From positions 1 to 15,157 of the forward strand of contig CBDUWP010000037.1 of the NCBI GenBank assembly GCA_965370955.1: 15,157 bases of DNA. The letters run 5' to 3'. The position numbers were made by a program, and so were the translations under genes. Positions 7,771 through 13,397 of the stretch are shown here, one piece after another. Within the stretch, counting starts at the first letter, position 1. Every line of letters begins with the position of its first letter. The DNA is from CBDUWP01 sp965370955. GTDB taxonomy: Bacteria > Planctomycetota > Phycisphaerae > Sedimentisphaerales > Anaerobacaceae. The notes beneath the pieces are model-generated. The model was not told the origin of the DNA, did not search any database, and saw nothing but the letters and a program-made list of their open reading frames with translations.

Positions 7771-8331
7771 ATGGCGATTGAGATTGAAGCTAAGATGAAG
7801 ATTGATTCCCATGACGGAGTGATTGCGTTGCTTTCCAGCGCAGGCGGTGAATTTATTGGCGACTATGTCCAGCGTGACATTTATTTTGACGATAGCGATT
7901 CATCGATTCGGCAAGCGGACAAGGCTTTAAGGATCCGGTATCAGACCCTTGCCGATGAGTCGATTTGTATCGTGACATATAAAGGGCCGAAACAGTCCGG
8001 CGATTACAAAACGCGTCAAGAGATAGAGTTTACCAGTTCCGATTTGTCTGCGACTGAGGAGTTTTTTAATGAGCTGGGTTATACGAAATCGATAACCATT
8101 GAAAAGAGGCGTCAGGTTTGGCGTTTAGCAGATTGCGAGATAGCTTTGGACAGTTTACCGCTTTTGGGCAATTTTATCGAGATAGAATCGCCCGACAGTG
8201 CCGCGATCAGGACGGTTCAAAATCAGTTGTCTCTCGGCGACCTTGCTCATATCCAAACCAGTTACGCCGATTTGCTCCAGAATTATGCCAGAGAAAATAA
8301 CATCGGTTCGCTTGAGTTTATTTTTGATTGA
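7771..8331 (+). CDS. CYTH-domain protein (class IV adenylate cyclase/triphosphatase family)
   Basis: A 186-residue CYTH protein, a triphosphate tunnel fold that binds organic or inorganic triphosphates with a divalent metal. The signature EIEAK (E4, E6, K8) starts the protein. Further tunnel residues are R54/R56 in LRIR, K71 in TYKGP, K80/R82, E84/E86 in QEIEF, K112-R113-R114, D127 and E137/E139 in FIEIES. The ALDSLPLLGNFIEIE stretch and SYADLL end resemble the CyaB-like (class IV) branch. Members make cAMP or hydrolyse triphosphates such as PPPi or thiamine triphosphate, and sequence alone does not tell which. Start ATG 7771 places the EIEAK motif at the N-terminus as is usual, with GGA six bases upstream; TTG at 7765 is an unlikely alternative. 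It lies 10 bases after leuS, so translation is probably coupled. Confidence 0.88.
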   Translation: MAIEIEAKMKIDSHDGVIALLSSAGGEFIGDYVQRDIYFDDSDSSIRQADKALRIRYQTLADESICIVTYKGPKQSGDYKTRQEIEFTSSDLSATEEFFNELGYTKSITIEKRRQVWRLADCEIALDSLPLLGNFIEIESPDSAAIRTVQNQLSLGDLAHIQTSYADLLQNYARENNIGSLEFIFD

Positions 8332-8348
8332 ATGATGCAAATTTTGCT

Positions 8349-9296
8349 ATGGATTTTAAGACCGGTTACATTTGTTATATTGAGAATCCAGCCTCCGGCT
8401 TGCGTGCCAAAAAGCCGATTGGCCAAGCTTTCGCCGATTATTTAACGAGTCATGGTTATAGCCTTCGGCGGGTGACAACCAAGTCGCTTGACCATGCTCA
8501 GGAAATAGCTCGTCAGGCTTCGTCGGATTCTGATTGTAAATTAGTTGTCGCTATTGGCGGCGACGGCACTATCCGCGAGGTTGCTCAGGGGCTAAGTAAT
8601 AGTGACACAATTTTATTGATGCTTCCGGGCGGCACAGAAAATCTTTTAGCTAGCGAGTTCGGTATCGATGATAAATTGTCGACTGCGATCCGCATATTTA
8701 AAGAGGGTGTTGTCAAGCATTTGGATCTCGGCGTGATAGGTGACAGCTGTTTCACTTCGATAGCCAGTTTTGGCTTTGATGCCCATATTGTCAAGCTCGT
8801 CAATTTTGGCCGCAGCGGTAATATTAGCTATTTCAGTTATGTTAAGCCTTTTTGGCAAACCTTTTGGCATTATCGCCCGCCTTTGCTTGAGGTTGCGATT
8901 GATGGCAAAACAGTTTTCAGCGATTATGGAATGGTTTTTGTTGGCAACATATCCCGCTATGCTACTGGCCTTCGGATTTTGTCCAAAGCCGATTGCTCAG
9001 ATGGCCGGATAGATGTTTGTGCTTGCCGATATAAATCGCGATGGCGTTTGCTGTTGCATTTTATTGCGATATTTTTTGGTTTGCATTTGAAAAGTAAATC
9101 TGTATTCTATGCTAAGGCCGATAGAGTCACTATCAGTTCTCCGAAATCTGTTCCGACTGAAATAGATGGCGATCCCGGCCCGGATTTGCCGCTTGAGATT
9201 AGCGTTTTGCCCAAGGCGGTCGAGTGCCTGTTGCTCGAAAATTCCAAGCCGATAGGTGCGTTGAAAAATTTATTCAAAAAGATAAAGATTAAATAA
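8349..9296 (+). CDS. Diacylglycerol kinase-family lipid kinase
   Basis: A protein of about 315 residues in the DAGK catalytic family (DgkB/YegS/LCB5-like), which phosphorylates diacylglycerol or other lipids with ATP at the inner membrane face. Motifs counted from ATG 8349: ENPASG near the start (12-17), the nucleotide-binding GGDGT at 70-74, LPGGTENLLASE at 92-103, and the C-terminal EIDGDP (271-276). The ATG at 8349 is chosen because it puts the conserved NPxSG strand close to the N-terminus. A TTG at 8328, which overlaps the preceding stop by four bases, would add seven residues and cannot be excluded; neither start has a strong ribosome binding site. The C-terminal KNLFKKIKIK is basic and may help membrane contact. 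It sits between the CYTH gene and kdsA, which hints at an envelope-lipid role, but the lipid is unknown. Confidence 0.88.
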   Translation: MDFKTGYICYIENPASGLRAKKPIGQAFADYLTSHGYSLRRVTTKSLDHAQEIARQASSDSDCKLVVAIGGDGTIREVAQGLSNSDTILLMLPGGTENLLASEFGIDDKLSTAIRIFKEGVVKHLDLGVIGDSCFTSIASFGFDAHIVKLVNFGRSGNISYFSYVKPFWQTFWHYRPPLLEVAIDGKTVFSDYGMVFVGNISRYATGLRILSKADCSDGRIDVCACRYKSRWRLLLHFIAIFFGLHLKSKSVFYAKADRVTISSPKSVPTEIDGDPGPDLPLEISVLPKAVECLLLENSKPIGALKNLFKKIKIK

Positions 9297-9310
9297 TAAA
9301 GATAACAATT

Positions 9311-10189
9311 ATGACTGACTCGTTTACGATAGGTGCAGGCGGTGGCTCATTGGCTAAGGTCGATAGGGCTTTTGATGTAAGTTGGCCGCAATCTCAGCAG
9401 GCTTGCAAAGATGAAAAGCTTTTTGACATGGCTTGCCCCTGCGTCATTGAGAGTCTTGACATGTGCCTTTCGATTGCTGAGACATTGGTCGGTATTTCTG
9501 ATAGAACCGGCGTTGACATTATTTTTAAGGCTAGCTTCGACAAAGCCAATCGCAGTAGTATCGCAAGTTTTCGCGGTCCGGGTCTCGATAAAGGCCTTGC
9601 GATTTTGTCGAAGGTTCGCCAGCAATTTTCGATTCCCGTTATGACAGATGTTCATGAGCCGGCTCAGGTTTCGGCATTGGCGTCTGCTATTGATTGCGTT
9701 CAGGTTCCAGCCTTTTTGTGTCGCCAAACGGATTTGTTAACAGCTTGCGGCAAGACGAATCTTCCGGTTGCTGTCAAGAAAGGCCAGTTCATGTCACCAG
9801 ACGAGATGGCTGGTGTCGTCAAGAAGGTGACATCTTTCGGCAATAAAAAAATCATGCTGACCGAGCGTGGAACATTTTTCGGTTACAACAGGCTCGTCAA
9901 TGACATGACATCTTTTGCTGCGATGAAACAGTTCGGCTATCCTGTTATTTTCGACGCCACCCACAGCACTCAGCGTCCGGGCGGATTGGGCGATTCGACA
10001 GATGGCAATCGCGAAATGGCTCCAGTTTTGGCAAAGGCTGCGATAGCAGCTGGCGCGAATGGTTTATTCATTGAGGTCCATCCTGATTGTGAAAAGTCGA
10101 AATCCGATGCCGCCTGTATTATGCCGATAGCTTGGCTGGAAGAATTGCTCGCCAGTTGTAAAGCCATATTTGATATTGTAAGGACATAA
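9311..10189 (+). CDS. kdsA: 3-deoxy-8-phosphooctulonate synthase, metal-dependent type
   Basis: A 292-residue KdsA that condenses phosphoenolpyruvate with arabinose 5-phosphate to Kdo 8-phosphate, the precursor of the Kdo in lipopolysaccharide. Family motifs: ACPCVIES (41-48), FKASFDKANRSS (72-83), PAFLCRQTDLL (133-143) and FDATHSTQRPGG (214-225). The metal-dependent class is indicated by all four ligands in place: Cys44, His218, Glu255 and Asp266 (metal-independent enzymes such as E. coli's have Asn at the Cys44 position). Two deviations are visible: Cys42 where the usual motif has Gly (AGPC), and DAAC in place of the common DGP near the C-terminus. The N-terminus is about 30 residues longer than in short homologues. 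The gap from the preceding gene is 14 bases with only a weak AAAGA-type site. The gene implies an LPS-bearing outer membrane. Confidence 0.95.
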   Translation: MTDSFTIGAGGGSLAKVDRAFDVSWPQSQQACKDEKLFDMACPCVIESLDMCLSIAETLVGISDRTGVDIIFKASFDKANRSSIASFRGPGLDKGLAILSKVRQQFSIPVMTDVHEPAQVSALASAIDCVQVPAFLCRQTDLLTACGKTNLPVAVKKGQFMSPDEMAGVVKKVTSFGNKKIMLTERGTFFGYNRLVNDMTSFAAMKQFGYPVIFDATHSTQRPGGLGDSTDGNREMAPVLAKAAIAAGANGLFIEVHPDCEKSKSDAACIMPIAWLEELLASCKAIFDIVRT

Positions 10190-10191
10190 AA

Positions 10192-11121
10192 GTGGAAAAG
10201 AAAAAACATTTGTTTGGCCCGGTGCCGTCTCGCCGTTTAGGCCGCAGCTTGGGCGTTGATATAATCCCATATAAGGTTTGTTCGTTGAATTGTGTTTATT
10301 GCCAGATTGGCCACACAGATGAGACGACAATTGAGCGTAAGCCCTATACTTTGCTCAATCCAGTTCTTGTCGAGATCAAAAATTTTCTTGACGCAGGTGG
10401 TACTGCCGATTACATAACGCTAAGCGGATCAGGCGAGCCGACATTGAATTCGATTTTTGGCAATTTGATTGATGGCATAAAAGCCCTGACTGATGTCCCT
10501 GTCGCCTTGATAACCAACGGCACTCTTTTGTATATGCCTGATGTTCGAGCCGACAGTTGCAAGGCTGATGTGATTTTGCCGTCTTTGGATGCTTCGAATC
10601 GGGAGTTGTTTAATAGGATTAACCGTCCTCATTTGCAGGTGACATTTGACAAACTAGTCGATGGCTTATGTGCTTTGCGATCTGATTACAGCGGCCAGAT
10701 ATGGCTTGAGGTTTTCATGATTCAAGGTGTCAACACTTCTGATGCTCATCTTGCCGAATTAAAAGGTATCGTTGATCGCATTTCGCCCGACAAGATCCAG
10801 CTCAACACAGCCGTTCGCCCGACAGCTGAAAGTGATACGCCTAAGGTTAGAAAAGTTGACTTAGAAAGAATCGCCGAATTTTTTGGCGACAGCTGTGAAG
10901 TGATAGCTGATTTTGCACTTGACAATATGTCGGATAATATTCATTGCCGCAGCGAAGATGTGCTGGCTCTTTTGACTCGTCGTCCTTGCAGTTTGCCAGA
11001 CATTTGCGCTGGCCTTAGCATTGGCGAAAACGAGGCGACCAAATATATCGAGATGTTGAGCAGTCGCCATTTGCTTACAGCCGAGCGTATTTCGTCCGTT
11101 GTTTTCTACAGCGCGACTTAA
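10192..11121 (+). CDS. Radical SAM protein, COG0731-like
   Basis: A 309-residue radical S-adenosylmethionine enzyme. C30-SLN-C34-VY-C37 is the CxxxCxxC 4Fe-4S cluster motif, preceded by FGPVPSRRLGRSLGV (8-22), diagnostic for the COG0731 group related to wyosine-type enzymes. LSGSGEPTLN supplies the glycine-rich GxGEP SAM-binding segment. Residues from about 250 to the end (ALLTRRPCSLPDICAGLSIGENEA and on) look like a winged-helix module. The substrate is not known for most bacterial members. The start is GTG at 10192, two bases after the kdsA stop; AAGGA at 10180-10184 lies inside the kdsA end, so translation is probably coupled. It is the last gene of the leuS run; no clear terminator hairpin follows within the next 190 bases. 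Confidence 0.88.
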   Translation: MEKKKHLFGPVPSRRLGRSLGVDIIPYKVCSLNCVYCQIGHTDETTIERKPYTLLNPVLVEIKNFLDAGGTADYITLSGSGEPTLNSIFGNLIDGIKALTDVPVALITNGTLLYMPDVRADSCKADVILPSLDASNRELFNRINRPHLQVTFDKLVDGLCALRSDYSGQIWLEVFMIQGVNTSDAHLAELKGIVDRISPDKIQLNTAVRPTAESDTPKVRKVDLERIAEFFGDSCEVIADFALDNMSDNIHCRSEDVLALLTRRPCSLPDICAGLSIGENEATKYIEMLSSRHLLTAERISSVVFYSAT

Positions 11122-11327
11122 ACAATTCCCTTTTTATGTTATTTTGGGCTGATTTTAGGTTCAAATAATAAAGAAAATCCCTCTGATGGCCGATAAAAAG
11201 TCCTAGACGCCTCCTCATTTAACAATTATAGGCAAAAAAAACTTTTTTTTTTGCTTTAGTACTTCGATTTTAGACCGATAAGACCATATAGGCGTTATAG
11301 GAATTATCATTGTTTGGATTTATTTTT
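11122..11327 (+). other. A/T-rich intergenic region with a poly-A/poly-T palindrome
   Basis: No gene is supported here. The main structure is GC-A8-CT10-GC at 11232-11254, which can fold into an A-T hairpin flanked by GC pairs or act as a bent A-tract. It could be a weak terminator or part of the control region for the next gene. TATAGG at 11287-11292 is a poor -10 candidate without a good -35. AGGA at 11299-11302 precedes the TTG that could start the next gene. Confidence 0.4.
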
Positions 11328-11558
11328 ATGGAACAGGTCAAGCGTCAGCTTATTTTGAGTAAAGGCTCTGAAAAGTACGTTTTTCGTTATGAAAACGGGC
11401 GTGAGAACGAGCTGCTTGATGCTATAGTTGTTCAGGCTGAAAATGGTAATACCAATTTTGACTGGTTTGATGCAGCGGTTTTGAGTTTCAAGTTGACGCA
11501 GTCTTTGATTGGGCAGGCGGACGATTTGTTAAGAGACAACTCCTGCTGCAAATTATAG
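11328..11558 (+). CDS. Small hypothetical protein
   Basis: A 76-residue protein of no family I can name. It begins MEQVKRQLILSKGSEKYVF, likely two beta strands with a basic turn, followed by an acidic, probably helical middle (RENELLDAIVVQAENG) and an amphipathic helix with WFDAAVLSFKLTQSL. It ends NSCCKL with a Cys pair. There is no signal peptide or membrane segment, so it is probably cytoplasmic. The ATG at 11328 is preceded by GGA nine bases earlier. A TTG at 11310 with AGGA seven bases upstream would add MFGFIF and is a real alternative. Its charged, non-repetitive composition supports a real gene. It lies 77 bases before the recombinase gene on the same strand, so co-transcription is possible. 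Confidence 0.6.
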   Translation: MEQVKRQLILSKGSEKYVFRYENGRENELLDAIVVQAENGNTNFDWFDAAVLSFKLTQSLIGQADDLLRDNSCCKL

Positions 11559-11635
11559 CTGCAAATTTATAGATTACTGTTGTGATGGTATGTTTTTGAA
11601 TGTCAAACGGATGCAATTATTTGGGTAGGTAGATT

Positions 11636-12658
11636 ATGGACAGTAATATTATAGTGGAAGATTTTTTGAATTATCTTCGATATGAGAAGCATTTTTCGCC
11701 GCACACGGTCAAATGCTACGGTGCTGATTTGGTTCAGTTCAATGGATTTGTATCCGGCACAAACACAGCGTCGTCATCATCTGGCTCTGGCTTTTCGCCT
11801 TCTGCGTCATCTGCTTCGAGTGATATTGGCGGTGATGTTGCGACAGAGACTCAGGTTGAGGTTGACCAGTTATTGCTCACTGTCGAGGCTGACACTGTTC
11901 GTGCTTACATGGTTCGGTTGAACGAGCAGAATTATTCTAAATCAACATCAGCTCGCAAGCTTGCCACGTTGCGCAGCTTTTATAAATTTTTGCTCAAGCG
12001 CGGCCGCATCGACAATAATCCCGTCATTTCGATCCGCACTCCTAAGCAGGAAAAGAAGTTGCCGATGTTTTTGGAATATGAAGAGGTTAAGCGTCTTTTG
12101 GATGCTCCTGATCTCGGCTCATGGCTCGGCGCTCGTGATCGTGCGATAATGGAAACTTTGTATAGTACCGGTATTAGGGTTAGCGAGCTTGTCGCTTTGA
12201 ACATGGACGACATCGATTTTTTGAGCGAAGTGATACATGTTCGCGGCAAAGGCAAGAAGGAGCGGATAGCTCCAGTTAGTGCGACAGCTTTGCAAACGAT
12301 CCAATATTACATGGAGTTCCGTAATAAGCGTGCCAAGAGCAATCAGAATTTTGATTTGAAGGTTTTGTTCGTTAATAAGCACGGCACACGTTTGAGTACT
12401 CGAAGTGTTCGCCGGAAAATGGATAAATACTTAAAGATTGCTGGCCTTGACCCAAAGATCAGTCCTCACACATTGCGGCATAGCTTTGCCACTCACATGT
12501 TGAACAACGGCGCAGACCTTAGAAGTGTTCAGGAATTGCTTGGCCATCAGTCACTTTCGACGACTCAGGTTTACACACATTTGACGACCTCGAAGCTGAA
12601 AAAAGATTATGATGCCGCCAATCTTCGCGAAGAGGAATCTTCTGGCGGAGGCTTTTAG
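11636..12658 (+). CDS. XerC/XerD-type tyrosine recombinase
   Basis: A 340-residue tyrosine recombinase. All catalytic residues are present: Arg181 (TGIRVSEL), Lys205 (GKGKKER), His278 and Arg281 (PHTLRHSFATH), His304 (LLGHQS) and nucleophile Tyr313 (VYTH). The N-terminal SAM-like/core-binding domain has the usual RYEKHFSPHT and LRSFYKFL segments. The protein is about 40 residues longer than typical XerC/D (around 300) because of a Ser/Gly/Ala-rich insertion at about 40-80 between the first helices and TVEADTVRAYM. The tail GGGF follows a short acidic stretch. Xer proteins resolve chromosome dimers at dif, or act as integrases; motif quality and the housekeeping surroundings favour a Xer role. 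XerC and XerD cannot be told apart here. AGGTAG at 11627-11632 is the ribosome binding site. A strong terminator follows the stop. Confidence 0.9.
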   Translation: MDSNIIVEDFLNYLRYEKHFSPHTVKCYGADLVQFNGFVSGTNTASSSSGSGFSPSASSASSDIGGDVATETQVEVDQLLLTVEADTVRAYMVRLNEQNYSKSTSARKLATLRSFYKFLLKRGRIDNNPVISIRTPKQEKKLPMFLEYEEVKRLLDAPDLGSWLGARDRAIMETLYSTGIRVSELVALNMDDIDFLSEVIHVRGKGKKERIAPVSATALQTIQYYMEFRNKRAKSNQNFDLKVLFVNKHGTRLSTRSVRRKMDKYLKIAGLDPKISPHTLRHSFATHMLNNGADLRSVQELLGHQSLSTTQVYTHLTTSKLKKDYDAANLREEESSGGGF

Positions 12659-12684
12659 ACTCATCTGTTTAATTTGATTTTGAC

Positions 12685-12710
12685 AGGCCGGTTTTGCCGG
12701 CCTTTTTTTT
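12685..12710 (+). terminator. Intrinsic terminator after the Xer recombinase gene
   Basis: AGGCCGG (12685-12691) and CCGGCCT (12697-12703) form a seven-pair GC-rich stem with a TTTTG loop, followed by a run of eight T (12703-12710). It begins 27 bases after the recombinase stop and points along the plus strand. On the minus strand the hairpin is not followed by a T run, so it does not look bidirectional. Confidence 0.9.
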
Positions 12711-12720
12711 GCTGTTTTTT

Positions 12721-13329
12721 TTACTGATTGATTTTATCAAAGCAAGCCGGATGCTTTTCTTTTAATATGTCCAGCATTTTTGTGGCTGCGTTACGTATTT
12801 CCCATTGCGCTTTTTTTGAGGTTCGTAATCTAAAGATATGCCGCCATTGCCTAAAATTTGCCGATATCACAATCTCGCTCACACAGGCATTTGGCAGTAC
12901 GAATCTGGCATCTTCTCTTTTGAGTCCTCTTTGTCGCCATTTGTCGTACATTTTTTGGATTGTTTGCATATCCTGATGGAAGTCCGGCTCGAATTCTGTC
13001 GGCAGATTTTCCGGCACGACATAGCCGAACTGATCTTCGTTGACGTATCTTTGCGACTGCTGCGAGACTGACATTATGCGATGCCTGACGAGCTGATGCG
13101 TCATGGCTCTTGAACAATTTTTTATTCTGAAGGTTGCATAGGCATGTTCCAGCGGCGATTCATGGCCCATTGTAATCAGTCTTTGTATGAATTCGGTTTG
13201 TGAATTTGCTCCAATGTTGTCGAAGCTGAGATAGCAGGTTCTGCCAGCCTGTTCGATAACTTTATCCGCATCAGGTGTTATCGCGATGAGTTCCACGTTT
13301 AGCTTTTTTTGATTTTTTTTGCCGCTCAT
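12721..13329 (-). CDS. thyX: Flavin-dependent thymidylate synthase
   Basis: A 202-residue ThyX, which makes dTMP from dUMP using 5,10-methylene-tetrahydrofolate as carbon donor and FAD/NADPH as reductant, without converting folate to dihydrofolate. The ThyX signature RHRX7S is present as RHRIMSVSQQS (82-92), followed by QRYVNED. HESPLEHAYATFRI (56-69) is a second family motif, and LPNACVSEIVISANFRQW with RLRTSKKAQWEIR (145-179) supplies the C-terminal folate/dUMP-binding part. Its minus-strand ATG at 13329 has AAAAGG ten bases upstream. It lies 54 bases after the stop of the methylene-THF reductase on the same strand, so the two may be co-transcribed; both draw on the same folate pool. Its downstream end is just beyond the plus-strand terminator. 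Confidence 0.97.
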   Translation of the reverse strand: MSGKKNQKKLNVELIAITPDADKVIEQAGRTCYLSFDNIGANSQTEFIQRLITMGHESPLEHAYATFRIKNCSRAMTHQLVRHRIMSVSQQSQRYVNEDQFGYVVPENLPTEFEPDFHQDMQTIQKMYDKWRQRGLKREDARFVLPNACVSEIVISANFRQWRHIFRLRTSKKAQWEIRNAATKMLDILKEKHPACFDKINQ

Positions 13330-13367
13330 ATTTTTTTTGCCTTTTTCGTTTTTTTTTTCTATTTTGT

Positions 13368-13397
13368 TTTAGATTTCGCTGCTTTAGATTTCGCTGC
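13368..13397. repeat. Perfect 15-bp tandem duplication across the metF-like stop codon
   Basis: TTTAGATTTCGCTGC occurs twice head to tail, at 13368-13382 and 13383-13397. On the minus strand it encodes SSEI plus TAA. The repeat is a multiple of three, so the downstream copy repeats SSEI and a second in-frame stop after the gene has ended. It looks like a slippage-type duplication that left the protein unchanged. Confidence 0.9.

Noticed and set aside
11636..12658. Integrase of a mobile element
   Set aside because: No tRNA target, att-like repeat, excisionase or phage/plasmid genes are nearby; the neighbours are housekeeping genes, so a chromosomal Xer protein is more likely.
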